Source of the DNA: JAXIHJ01 sp034189755
GTDB taxonomy: Bacteria; Planctomycetota; Phycisphaerae; SM23-33
DNA length: 30,692 nucleotides
Direction: 5' to 3'
Assembly (NCBI GenBank): GCA_034189755.1
Contig: JAXIHJ010000130.1
Coordinates: 1 to 30,692 of the forward strand
A program made the translations under genes and the position numbers. This document shows, in pieces, positions 13,972-21,921 of the stretch; position 1 is the first letter of the stretch; the number at the start of each line of letters is the position of its first letter. A model generated the notes under the pieces. It was not told the DNA's origin and did no database searches. It saw nothing but the letters and a program-made list of their open reading frames with translations.

Positions 13972-15951
13972 TCAACGGGAATATTCAAACTTCAGACGAG
14001 GACGTGAACAAGGCTGCGTGTTCTCCCTGTTTTCGTGATGTCTGAGCATGGCGACCAAAAAGCCTGCTTGCGAGTAGCTCGGCATGGTAATGCCTACGGG
14101 TATCTGTCTGGCGGCCAGGTGCTCGGGAATCAGGCCGCAACAACTCGTATTCTTGACCACCCAATCGATATATCGCCAAGCTCTTTCGGCCTCGCCCAAT
14201 TTCAGGCAGGCTTCCGCCGCCCAAAGGGTGCAGCCCGCCCAGGGCTGAACGTCGCCAAGGTCTACGTTCAGATCTTCATGTCGCCAGATGCCTCCCAGCA
14301 GCGGGTCCTGTATTCTGTCTTCGATTGCCGCCATGGTGTCTCTCAGAAGCGACCCTTCAGCCTCGAATATCGGCATCCACGTAAACAGTGTCAGCACGGA
14401 CGCGTCCAGGTGGTCGGTTTCTTTCGAGCGGCACAGGACGCCGTCCCTGATGCAGTTGCTTTTTATCCCGGCCAGCAGTTCCTCGGAGCAATCGGCATAC
14501 TTTTTGCTGAAGTCCTGCTGGTTGAGTTTGCCGGCAATAATCGACATGCAGGACAGGCCGTATGCCGAGACCCCCGACGTCCATACCATGTGCTCGGTTT
14601 CCCGGCCTCGCCGCGGGCAGAAGTCTTCCCAGATGCCGGCGCACGGTTCAATCATGCCGGTGGCGTCACGATGGTCGCATATCCAGTCTGCGCAGTGCTG
14701 GGCTATGTCCCAGAACTCGGCCAGAAAGGCTTCATCGCCGGTGTGCTCATAATAATCGTAAATCCCGGCCAGCAGCAGGCCGGCCGAGTCTTTCTCGCTG
14801 GTGAATGCCTCGCTTTCACCGGTACGGCAGTTATAGTTGAAGCAGATATTCCCGTCCGTCCCAATCTTGACGATGCTCTTGAGCCTCCTCAGTATCTGCA
14901 AGGCCTCGGCGTTGTGGCCGCACCTGGCCAGGGCCATCGCGATCCATGCCCCATCACGTATCCACACGCAGCCCTGGTAGGCCCAATACCCCACGTACAC
15001 CGGCGCTCCGTCGTGCTGGACGGCCATCCTGGCGATTGTCTTGGAGACCTTCCAGAGATAGTTCAATCGCTTGTCCGGCGTGGTCATCGACGTTCCGGAA
15101 GTCAGCCATTTATTCCAGTTGTTGAGCGTGTCGCTGCAATTGCGTGCGGGAGAGGAAAGTACTTTGTTCAGATTCTCGACGGCCTCCGCTTCGCTCCCGC
15201 CAAAACCCAACACCAGATACACCGGATCACAGAAGCCGCCGGCCGGAACCTGCGCCGTCGCCCGAAAACACACGTTCGCCTTGCCGGTATCATTGCTTTG
15301 TTCAATGCTATTCGCATTGTTGAAGCCGGTATTCAGGCCTTTGTGGAAATCGCCCAGGTGCCACTTGGCCGCTTCCGTACACGAGACCGCGACGAAGTAA
15401 GTCTCGCCATAGTTCGTCACTTGGGAGATGACGATGCCGTCTCGGGCGCTTAGCCTGCCCTTGAGGTGAATCTGCGGGAAGATGTCCACTTTGCGATGAT
15501 TCTTGCGGTATGACGAAACTTCGATCTTTCTCACAAGCGCGTCAATGCCGTCGGGGGTCCAGGTAGTGGTCTTGGCTACGATAACGCCCTTGTGGCTGAC
15601 CACTTCGTATAGACCCGCGCCATCCACGTACTGCGCGCTGTCAACCGAAAGGTACCCGGTGGCCTTCTCAAAATAGTGCGGCGTATCCCAGGTTTCATAG
15701 AAGTCATACAGGATCGCCTCCTCGGAATCCCGGACGGACTGGTAAATACCACCCTCTCCAAGCATTGAGGATTCGCGGTCATAATGTGGATACAGAACAC
15801 GAGAAATCTTGTCTATGGGCTTGCGCATTGCGTAACACTCGAGGTCTTTATCCTCAAATGTTCTGCCCGCGTATTGCTGCATAAGCGCCAGCACCTTGCC
15901 GTTTCCCACAATTGCGTTATTCGCCGGATGTTTACCGATAAAATATTCCAT
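13972..15951 (-). CDS. GH15-like six-hairpin glycosidase
   Basis: Putative exo-acting alpha-glucosidase/glucoamylase-like enzyme. Counting from the GTG at 15963, residues 1-280 form a beta-rich N-terminal domain and 285-640 an (alpha/alpha)6 barrel. Barrel signatures: WIRDGAWIAMAL at 334-345, GIWEDF at 443-448 (position of the general acid in GH15) and LIPEHL near 627 (position of the general base), followed by ITMPSYSQAGF. No signal peptide, so it is probably cytoplasmic. ATG 15951 is chosen because AAGGTG precedes it by 9 nt; GTG 15963 is the alternative. It is the last gene of module B, 56 bp after the large secreted protein. Exact substrate is not predictable and other six-hairpin families (GH65, GH63-like) cannot be excluded. 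Confidence 0.78.
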   Translation of the reverse strand: MEYFIGKHPANNAIVGNGKVLALMQQYAGRTFEDKDLECYAMRKPIDKISRVLYPHYDRESSMLGEGGIYQSVRDSEEAILYDFYETWDTPHYFEKATGYLSVDSAQYVDGAGLYEVVSHKGVIVAKTTTWTPDGIDALVRKIEVSSYRKNHRKVDIFPQIHLKGRLSARDGIVISQVTNYGETYFVAVSCTEAAKWHLGDFHKGLNTGFNNANSIEQSNDTGKANVCFRATAQVPAGGFCDPVYLVLGFGGSEAEAVENLNKVLSSPARNCSDTLNNWNKWLTSGTSMTTPDKRLNYLWKVSKTIARMAVQHDGAPVYVGYWAYQGCVWIRDGAWIAMALARCGHNAEALQILRRLKSIVKIGTDGNICFNYNCRTGESEAFTSEKDSAGLLLAGIYDYYEHTGDEAFLAEFWDIAQHCADWICDHRDATGMIEPCAGIWEDFCPRRGRETEHMVWTSGVSAYGLSCMSIIAGKLNQQDFSKKYADCSEELLAGIKSNCIRDGVLCRSKETDHLDASVLTLFTWMPIFEAEGSLLRDTMAAIEDRIQDPLLGGIWRHEDLNVDLGDVQPWAGCTLWAAEACLKLGEAERAWRYIDWVVKNTSCCGLIPEHLAARQIPVGITMPSYSQAGFLVAMLRHHENRENTQPCSRPRLKFEYSR

Positions 15952-16019
15952 GTCTTGCTGCACCTTTTTAGGCCCCGTGTACCGAGGCGGCTTGGCGTGT
16001 GTGGTATGAGGTTAGCTCT

Positions 16020-18926
16020 TTAACGATCTTTCTTGATCCAATAGGTATGCTTCGCCTCGGCCTCAAAGGAACCCTCTGCGGCAAAGCTCTTCTTCGTTGT
16101 TACGTTAAGTACTGCTGCCTTGCCGTCTATTCTATATTGGAATGGCTTGAAGGAAAAGAGCGCCACATCCTGATTTGTCGCGTTGAACCATTCCACGCCG
16201 TTTTCATCGGGCAGCAGGTTTCGCACCTGGAGAAGGTGACAGACCGTGTTGAAATCGGCATTCGCCCGTTTCACCGTTCCCAGCAGCGGGTCGTCCTTTA
16301 TGAACAGGTAATTGAGGATATACGGCCCGCGGTTGGCGATCAATTTGTAATAGTCGAACTCCCTGATTCGATGCGGCTGGAGGCCTCCGGGGCCATACGT
16401 GGTGTTAAAGGCGCGATCCTCGTGCCCGTTGCACAGGTTATAAGCGAGGCTCTTGTCGTCCGCCGTCAGAATGCCGAACATCAAATTCAGCGCTTCCGGC
16501 AGGAAGATGCTGTAGCCGTATGTCTGCATCTGGGCGATCATTTGAATGTGGTCGAAATCGTTCAGATCACACAGGTCGAAGATAAAACCGTCCAAACCCG
16601 TCTTTTCTCTGTAGTTCTTAAAAATATCCAGGGCATAGTTGATGTAGCCGCTTCTCAGGCTCAACCAATGTCTGTAGTTTGCGATTTTCGTGGGAAACCG
16701 TCCCTGGGCGTCCCTTGCGATCCATTCCGGGTGCAACCTCAAAAGCAGTGATGCATCATCGAGATGAGGTGAGGACGTCCAAAGAAACACCTTCACCCCC
16801 AGTCGATGCGCCCTGTCGCAGAGGTACTTCACTCCTTTCATCCCCCCAAACATAGGATCGTTATAAGAGGTTGGAACCTCTTCGCTGCAAACCAGCCATA
16901 TCCTCTTGAAGTTCAGAGCGGCAATCTGCGGCAGCATGTCGTTGGCTACGCCGTAGCAATCCGTGTCAAAACTGTGCGAAGGCCCTCTTTTCAGCATCAC
17001 CAGGGCGGTGGGAACCGACTGCTGGATTTCCTCCAGGCCATACAGGGTTTGATACCGCTTTCGCAACGTGTCGAATACCGCCGTCCATTCCGAAAGGGTA
17101 CTGTGGCGCTGTGGCCCGGAAGCGCTGAAGAGAATATGCTTTGCCGACTCGAAACGGCCTTCATCGCAGTGATAGATCGCATCTTCTCCGGCAAACTTCA
17201 CTACCTTTCTCGCTGGATAGACTATCAAGTCTCCTTCTGAACTGCTCTGAAGGTTTATCAGCCTGTCGGAAAAGATCAAAAGCCTGTCTTTCAGGTCAAT
17301 TTTATATTCCCTCAGCCCGCTGAATCTGCCCTGGTTGACCAGCACGTTACCCGCCGCTGACCCTCCCAGTTCCCAGGACACTTTCTGTCTGAGTTGATGA
17401 AGATTATGGTTCTTGCTTCGGAAGCGGTAACCATACGTCAACCCGTGGTACTCGCGAAACCCCCTGTTCCAGGTCCTGATGCTTTCAGGACGGAACACCC
17501 AATCCAGTTCAGCTTCAGTGCCGCCATCGCCCTCGAGGGCGGTGTGGATGATGATTGTGTTTCCTTCTATTGCGTATCCAAGGTAGCGGCAGGAGATGTA
17601 CTTCAGTTCCTTCAGCTTGTTCTGTTCGACGACCACGAGTTCCGGCAGGCCGGTGGGAACATTCCGACGGAACTTTACGCTCCCCATGCCTACCTGCCCA
17701 AACCCATCGATAAGCCCACCTTTTTTGGGCATGACGATATACGTTCCATTGTCCAGCGTGATGCGAATCGCGCTGTCTTTGACTTCGACGCGACCTTTTT
17801 CGGGCAGAGACTCCGTGGGCGACAGGTAGACATCACGCAGCGTTGTGAACTCCCGTTTCACGACGACGGTACTTACGCTGTCCTTATAGCCGGGGGCTAT
17901 CACCTTCACCTCGGCATTTCCTTCTTTTACATCATTCGCCACGTACGTAGAACCTATAACCCGGGCTTCGGCCCCATTCACCAATACCCGCACCTTGTCG
18001 GCTGCCAGGAGAGAACCGGTCAAATCGCATATTTTCCCCGCCACTCTTCCGGAAGGAAATCCCTCGGCCGGATTAAAGGTAAAGTTGGGGAAACCATCCT
18101 TGGGATTCAGCACAAAATCCACGGTTACCGACGACTTTTCAGGAATAACCGTATACAGATTGGCGTTGCCGTAATAGCCGGGCTTCCAGGCTCTCACGAT
18201 GGCGGTATGGGCGGCAAGTCCGCCAATTTTATATTCGCCTTTATCATCGGTAGTGGTAATCCGTTCATAAGCGTTATAGACCTCACTCCTTCCCGAACAC
18301 TCGATGCTGACCTTTGCGCCGGCAAGGGGCTGGCCGGTGAGGGCGTGTATAATCTTCCCCTTAACCACGCTTTTGCCGGTAATCTTCGGCCCGTCGGCTT
18401 GTTCGGCTGCACCGTCAAGGGTGCGATGGAGTTTCAGCTTCACACTCGGCTTGCCGTCTTTGCCGAGACGGATATATCCTTGGCTCGTACCGGGCAGAAA
18501 CTTGATTTGATTTGTCCCTTCCTTGAAATACGACAAAGGGATGTTCCTGAAAGTCTTAACGCCCCAGGCGCCGATTCTCCCTGCGCCGAAAAAGGTAGAT
18601 CCCTCTGTCGGATTGGGGTTCAGCACGTGTTTGTGCCCGTTGATCTCCACGCAGATGTCGCCTACGGTGTCGCTGCCCCATTCGTATACACAGAGGTCAG
18701 CCAGGAGATCGATTCTCTTGATCTCGCTGAGGTTGCCGACGTTTTGGGTTGCCAGTACTTCCCTGTTCGTGAATTCGACTGCGCCCGGAACCGCCCCCTG
18801 TGCATATACAGCGCGATTGCCGGATAACATGACCGCTGTAGCCGCCACAGCCAGGAGGACAAACAACGCCAATGAACTGCCGCTTCCGGCGATCTGCTTC
18901 TTCGTGCGCACAAACGCTTCACGCAT
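16020..18926 (-). CDS. Large secreted protein with Ig-like regulatory domains and putative TIM-barrel glycosidase
   Basis: 968 aa. Signal peptide at about 1-43 (KK, hydrophobic stretch, VYAQG cleavage site). Residues 44-165 are a beta-rich, carbohydrate-binding-like domain. Two carboxypeptidase-regulatory-like repeats follow (about 186-275 and 293-370: VVKGKIIHALTGQPLAGAKVS and later VAGKICDLTGSLLAADKV, quoted in part). Residues 380-600 are beta-rich, like the N-terminal sandwich of GH31/GH36-type enzymes. Residues 640-870 look like a TIM barrel, with WTSSP near 716 and DGFIFDLCD at 779-787, whose aspartates could be catalytic. The ribosome-binding site is GGAG, 9 nt before ATG 18926. It follows the prepilin-like gene by 60 bp and precedes the GH15-like gene, so a role in extracellular glycan breakdown is likely. 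I cannot name a GH family. Confidence 0.75.
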   Translation of the reverse strand: MREAFVRTKKQIAGSGSSLALFVLLAVAATAVMLSGNRAVYAQGAVPGAVEFTNREVLATQNVGNLSEIKRIDLLADLCVYEWGSDTVGDICVEINGHKHVLNPNPTEGSTFFGAGRIGAWGVKTFRNIPLSYFKEGTNQIKFLPGTSQGYIRLGKDGKPSVKLKLHRTLDGAAEQADGPKITGKSVVKGKIIHALTGQPLAGAKVSIECSGRSEVYNAYERITTTDDKGEYKIGGLAAHTAIVRAWKPGYYGNANLYTVIPEKSSVTVDFVLNPKDGFPNFTFNPAEGFPSGRVAGKICDLTGSLLAADKVRVLVNGAEARVIGSTYVANDVKEGNAEVKVIAPGYKDSVSTVVVKREFTTLRDVYLSPTESLPEKGRVEVKDSAIRITLDNGTYIVMPKKGGLIDGFGQVGMGSVKFRRNVPTGLPELVVVEQNKLKELKYISCRYLGYAIEGNTIIIHTALEGDGGTEAELDWVFRPESIRTWNRGFREYHGLTYGYRFRSKNHNLHQLRQKVSWELGGSAAGNVLVNQGRFSGLREYKIDLKDRLLIFSDRLINLQSSSEGDLIVYPARKVVKFAGEDAIYHCDEGRFESAKHILFSASGPQRHSTLSEWTAVFDTLRKRYQTLYGLEEIQQSVPTALVMLKRGPSHSFDTDCYGVANDMLPQIAALNFKRIWLVCSEEVPTSYNDPMFGGMKGVKYLCDRAHRLGVKVFLWTSSPHLDDASLLLRLHPEWIARDAQGRFPTKIANYRHWLSLRSGYINYALDIFKNYREKTGLDGFIFDLCDLNDFDHIQMIAQMQTYGYSIFLPEALNLMFGILTADDKSLAYNLCNGHEDRAFNTTYGPGGLQPHRIREFDYYKLIANRGPYILNYLFIKDDPLLGTVKRANADFNTVCHLLQVRNLLPDENGVEWFNATNQDVALFSFKPFQYRIDGKAAVLNVTTKKSFAAEGSFEAEAKHTYWIKKDR

Positions 18927-18986
18927 TTTCGTATCTCCACTATCTAGGGGTCAGTCTGAACCTGTGCGGGGGTCGAGGTACATCCT

Positions 18987-19616
18987 TTATGATGCCGGCC
19001 AGGGCGGTTGATTGTCAAATGGCCAATACTCGCTCGGCAGCCATTCGATTTCCTGGTTAACATATAATACGTTCCCCCCCTCCGGGGAGTGATTCTCCTG
19101 CAGCCATGAACTTCCACCGTTCAGGTCCCACACGATTGCAGTATCGGGGGGGTCGCTGGCCCTGTAGCAGCGAGGAGCCGGCGGAGTATTGTAAACGCCC
19201 GGAGTGTAAGGGTACATGTAACTGGTTCTCGAACTATTGTTCAGATTTTGCCCCGAAGAGGTGATATCCGTCGGCGGGGAAGGGTTATATGTGTCCGAAG
19301 GACACCAGAAAAGCCCGGGGGTCTCGATATAGTCCGGATAGAGCAGGGACAGGCCGTCATTACGGTCATAGTTCTCACCATAGTCGGAGGCATAAGGAAA
19401 GTTTTCGTCCCAATCCTGGCTGTACATGCAAATGGCAATCCCGAAACCCTTCAGGTTGGACTGGCAAACGACCCGTTTCGCCAATTGCCTGGCCTTACTC
19501 AAGCTCGGCAGGAGGACCGAGACCAGCAGCGAGATGATGGCGATAACAACCAGAAGCTCTATCAAGGTAAAAGCGGCGTTTTTACCTCGATCGTGCTTTA
19601 ATTCCGGACGTTCCAT
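18987..19616 (-). CDS. Prepilin-like secreted protein with N-terminal cleavage/methylation motif
   Basis: 209 aa. The N-terminus is a type II secretion/type IV pilin-like signal: basic leader, then AFTLIELLVVIAIISLLVSVLLP with the invariant Glu at position +5 of the processed form, expected to be cut by a prepilin peptidase before FTLIEL. The helix continues as SLSKARQLAKRVVCQSNLKGFG, the usual planctomycete wording. The globular part has paired cysteines and ends in GGNVLYVNQEIEWLP, resembling the GG(N/A)xxxxxDGHV ending of the family, though DGH is replaced by NQE. Such proteins exist in many copies in planctomycetes and Lentisphaerae; their function is mostly unknown. The start has GGTGAG nearby. 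Its place between a PEP-CTERM protein and a secreted hydrolase suggests a cell-surface role. Confidence 0.88.
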   Translation of the reverse strand: MERPELKHDRGKNAAFTLIELLVVIAIISLLVSVLLPSLSKARQLAKRVVCQSNLKGFGIAICMYSQDWDENFPYASDYGENYDRNDGLSLLYPDYIETPGLFWCPSDTYNPSPPTDITSSGQNLNNSSRTSYMYPYTPGVYNTPPAPRCYRASDPPDTAIVWDLNGGSSWLQENHSPEGGNVLYVNQEIEWLPSEYWPFDNQPPWPAS

Positions 19617-19634
19617 ATATTGCTCACCAGTTTC

Positions 19635-19765
19635 CTATGCACCCCAACCATCGGGGATGCGGACTGCCCCGCCAAGGCTGAACAATCCTTGCCTGCCTTC
19701 CCCTGGGGGATAGGCAGGCGCAATTTAGGTTTTACCTTCGTCCCTTCGATCCCGGCGCGCCGGGA
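19635..19765. repeat. Hairpins between PEP-CTERM gene and prepilin-like gene
   Basis: Three palindromes lie in this 150-bp gap: cccc/gggg at 19642-19645 and 19653-19656, gcctgcc/ggcaggc at 19691-19697 and 19713-19719, and a perfect 16-bp palindrome tcccggcgcgccggga at 19750-19765 right after the stop codon of the PEP-CTERM gene. None has a U-tract on the minus strand. The 16-bp palindrome is part of a longer repeat shared with 29749-29782. Confidence 0.6.
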
Positions 19766-19775
19766 CTCAGGACCT
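19742..19775 (-). repeat. 34-bp repeat over PEP-CTERM stop codon, copy 1
   Basis: Covers the last two codons and the stop of the PEP-CTERM gene plus a GC palindrome just after it. It matches 29749-29782 at 33 of 34 positions; the sole difference is a at 19765 against g at 29772. Both copies sit in the same place relative to a gene ending in RRRRS, while the upstream proteins are unrelated. Confidence 0.9.
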
Positions 19776-20363
19776 ACGGCGGCGAAGGGCGAGCGGCAGG
19801 CCCAGCGTCAGCAGCGCAAGCGTCGCCGGCTCGGGAATGGCCTGGAGATCATCAAACGAAAGCTCATACGCCGTGTCGGGATTTACGCTGTTCGGGTGCC
19901 AGTCGTCCTGGAAGGCGAACTTTATGTGCTCAACCCAATTGCGGTTTGTCCCGCTCATGTCAAATTCCAGCCAATGCCACGTGTCCGGGGTCAGATAGGT
20001 GATCCACTGGGTAAAATGGCTCCAAACACCGGGGCTGTCCAGATTCTGAAACTGGAACATGATGGCCTCTGGCTTATTGGAACGGAACCAGAAACCGATC
20101 TTGTCATAGGCCGTCAGATCCACACCGAAGGTCTTGATAGTATCCCTCCAGGTAGTGGACCCTGAGCCGCCTGTGGTGAAGGAAAGCATCTGGGAGTAGC
20201 TGCCTTCCTGACACTCTGTGGACAAAGACTTGGTGCAATTGGTGGTCGTCCAACCGCTGATGTCTTCCATGTCATCGAGCACCAGCGCCGCCTGGCTGTT
20301 CGCTGCGGCAACCAGGCCCAACATTGCCACCATACAACATATCCATTTTGCCTTGCTTCTCAT
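19767..20363 (-). CDS. PEP-CTERM-anchored secreted protein (module B)
   Basis: 198 aa. Signal peptide about 1-26 (MRSKAKWICCMVAMLGLVAA, ending NSQA). Mature part 27-170 is a beta-rich, jelly-roll-like domain with LDDMEDISGW, IGFWFRSNKPE and WHWLEFDM, a wording seen in carbohydrate-binding-like modules. The C-terminus is IPEPATLALLTLGLPLALRRRRS: PEP motif, hydrophobic helix, arginine cluster, the sorting signal handled by exosortase. ATG 20363 is preferred over the far-upstream 20477 because AAGGAGG lies 7 nt before it and the signal peptide starts there. It follows the LacI gene by 110 bp. Likely an exported, surface-associated sugar-binding protein; the ligand is unknown. Confidence 0.87.
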   Translation of the reverse strand: MRSKAKWICCMVAMLGLVAAANSQAALVLDDMEDISGWTTTNCTKSLSTECQEGSYSQMLSFTTGGSGSTTWRDTIKTFGVDLTAYDKIGFWFRSNKPEAIMFQFQNLDSPGVWSHFTQWITYLTPDTWHWLEFDMSGTNRNWVEHIKFAFQDDWHPNSVNPDTAYELSFDDLQAIPEPATLALLTLGLPLALRRRRS

Positions 20364-20473
20364 CTTGCGGCCTCCTTCCGAAGTTAAAGTTTGCTCTTTT
20401 CGTCGAACCGTTCGACATGTTTTCCTCTTCATCATTTCATCTCCTTTCGCTTTGGTCGCGTAAACCGTGTTTT

Positions 20474-21520
20474 TCATATCTCTGCGGGAAGCGGCCGGGC
20501 CTTGCCGTCGCCCGCCGCTTTCCTGAATATCAATTCCGACGGCAAAACAACTTCCTGTCGCCTCGTTCTCTCACCTCCTTGTTGATACTTCATGATGATT
20601 TCGGCGGCCATGCGGCCCATCTCTTCCAGCGCCATCCTGGCCGTAGCAGCTCGCAGCCAGAAGCGGCCAGGCCCGGACAACGAGGCAAACTCGACAACAT
20701 CGCGTCTTTCGATGCCCGCGTGCTCCGCAGGCAGGAGTTCAAGTGCCTGCTTATGGGAGGCCAAGAGTAAGGCCGTTACGCCGTCTTCCTCCGCCAACTC
20801 CCGAACCGCGCCGTCGGCCCGCCAACCGCCTGGAGAATCGCTCAATACGGCATTCTTCACAAACCGCTGCTCGCAAACGATCCCCGCATCGGCCAGTGCC
20901 CGGCGGTATCCTCGCTGCCCGTCTCTCATCGAGGTGCAGTCGTAGCCGCCGACGAAACCGATCCGCCGATGGCCCAGGCCGATGAGATGCTTCACCAGTT
21001 CGTAGGCAAGCCGCTCGTAGTCGGCAATCACGTAATCGACGTCCATATCGGGCAGGTACTTGTCGATGAAAACGATGGGGATCCCCAATTGTCGCAGCGA
21101 TGCAACCGATTCGCACAGGGAGCTGTCGTCGACGTAATTACTGCTGGCCGGAACCACGATAACGCCGTCGGCCCTCTTTTCCATAAGCTGATCCAGGTGC
21201 AGTTGCTCCCGTTCCTGGTTGTCGCCGGTTTGGCAGACGAACTGGTTGTAGCCGCTTTTGAGCGTCTCGTCTTCAATGCCGTGATACACGCGGGCCAGAA
21301 ACGGGTCGCTCAGCGAATACGGAAAGACCAGCCCCAATGTTTTGGTTCTTTTCTGATTCAATCCCCTGGCGACGGCGTTGGGGACATACCCCAGCTCCTT
21401 GGCCACCTTTCGGACTTTGCGCTTCGTCTCCCCTCCGATGGAGAAATGGTCGTTTAAGGCGCGCGAGACGGTGGAGTCTGAGACTCCCAATACCGTGGCT
21501 ATGGTCTTCATCGTAACCAT
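20474..21520 (-). CDS. LacI-family transcriptional regulator (module B)
   Basis: 348 aa. N-terminal helix-turn-helix at about 4-25 (MKTIATVLGVSDSTVSRALND), hinge helix with YVPNAVARGL, then a periplasmic-binding-protein-like effector domain starting KTLGLVFPYSL. Mid-domain segments RADGVIVVPAS, HRRIGFVGGYDC and the late RMALEEMGRMAAEI are normal for the family, which senses sugars. ATG 21520 has GAGG 7 nt upstream; ATG 21511 is a close alternative. A strong promoter and two CG-centred palindromes lie directly upstream, so it probably represses itself and, as first gene of the same-strand series, the downstream secreted glycosidase genes. The C-terminus lacks the usual VGFD-type signature (FASLSG takes its place), so its ligand may be unusual. 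Confidence 0.93.
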   Translation of the reverse strand: MVTMKTIATVLGVSDSTVSRALNDHFSIGGETKRKVRKVAKELGYVPNAVARGLNQKRTKTLGLVFPYSLSDPFLARVYHGIEDETLKSGYNQFVCQTGDNQEREQLHLDQLMEKRADGVIVVPASSNYVDDSSLCESVASLRQLGIPIVFIDKYLPDMDVDYVIADYERLAYELVKHLIGLGHRRIGFVGGYDCTSMRDGQRGYRRALADAGIVCEQRFVKNAVLSDSPGGWRADGAVRELAEEDGVTALLLASHKQALELLPAEHAGIERRDVVEFASLSGPGRFWLRAATARMALEEMGRMAAEIIMKYQQGGERTRRQEVVLPSELIFRKAAGDGKARPLPAEI

Positions 21521-21564
21521 GTCAGGTCCTCGCAACCATTTCAGGCTTCTCGACCGCAGTCCTA

Positions 21565-21578
21565 CGCAGTCGTCTGCG
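21565..21578. promoter_or_regulatory. Putative LacI-family operator O1 (module B)
   Basis: A 14-bp palindrome-like site, cgcagtcgtctgcg, with 4-bp perfect arms around a CG centre. It lies 45 nt upstream of the regulator's start and 34 bp (centre to centre) from a similar site at 21597-21614. CG-centred palindromes are what LacI-family proteins bind. Confidence 0.6.
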
Positions 21579-21596
21579 GAAACAGCTAAAAACTAC

Positions 21597-21614
21597 TACG
21601 CAGTCGCTTGCGTA
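21597..21614. promoter_or_regulatory. Putative LacI-family operator O2 (module B)
   Basis: An 18-bp site, tacgcagtcgcttgcgta, with 6-bp perfect arms (tacgca/tgcgta) and a CG centre. It shares ctacgcagtcg with the neighbouring site. It sits about 28 bp downstream of the -10 box, between promoter and start codon, a typical place for a repressor to block transcription. Confidence 0.65.
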
Positions 21615-21642
21615 AAGGGGTAATCCTAAAAAAGCCATTATG

Positions 21643-21670
21643 AGTATACCACTTTTTCACAATGTGTCAA
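21643..21670 (-). promoter_or_regulatory. Sigma-70-type promoter of the module B LacI gene
   Basis: Read on the minus strand: TTGACA (21670-21665), 16-bp spacer, TATACT (21648-21643). Near-consensus hexamers make this the best promoter in the window. Transcription would begin near 21636, giving a leader of about 115 nt that contains both palindromic operators. Confidence 0.75.
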
Positions 21671-21741
21671 GGCTCAAATAACTCATAACTCAAACTGAGG
21701 GATTTTTTGCGAGGGGTTCTTCGGGGCGAAAGGGCCAGCGT

Positions 21742-21867
21742 CTACGGGGGCCTGGCGTAGACCAGCTTGGCCAGGTCCTTAACGCGGTTCAACGACGCCA
21801 GCAGAGAAATGATGGCGATAACGACGAGCAGTTCAATTAAGGTGAACCCTTTACTCTTATTGCACAT
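21742..21867 (-). pseudogene. Truncated prepilin-like gene (remnant 1)
   Basis: A 41-codon frame starting with a textbook prepilin leader, MCNKSKGFTLIELLVVIAII, then SLLASLNRVKDLAKLVYARPP and a stop. The ribosome-binding site AAGGTGG is intact 7 nt before ATG 21867. Compared with the intact homologue at 18987-19616, the SILLPSL-type segment is deleted and the whole globular domain is gone. It lies 55 bp after the URO-D-family gene and ahead of module B. It could still make a 41-aa membrane peptide, but a decayed gene is the simpler reading. Confidence 0.7.
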
Positions 21868-21921
21868 AGCAAACCACCTTACTCGTAATCGATGCAGGGC
21901 GGTTTGTCAACTCGCCCGGTG

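Noticed and set aside
14035..15453. 472-codon plus-strand open frame
   Set aside because: Lies antisense to the GH15-like gene; composition mirrors it and no family features appear.
17394..18827. 477-codon plus-strand open frame
   Set aside because: Antisense shadow of the 968-residue secreted protein, without ribosome-binding site or signal peptide.
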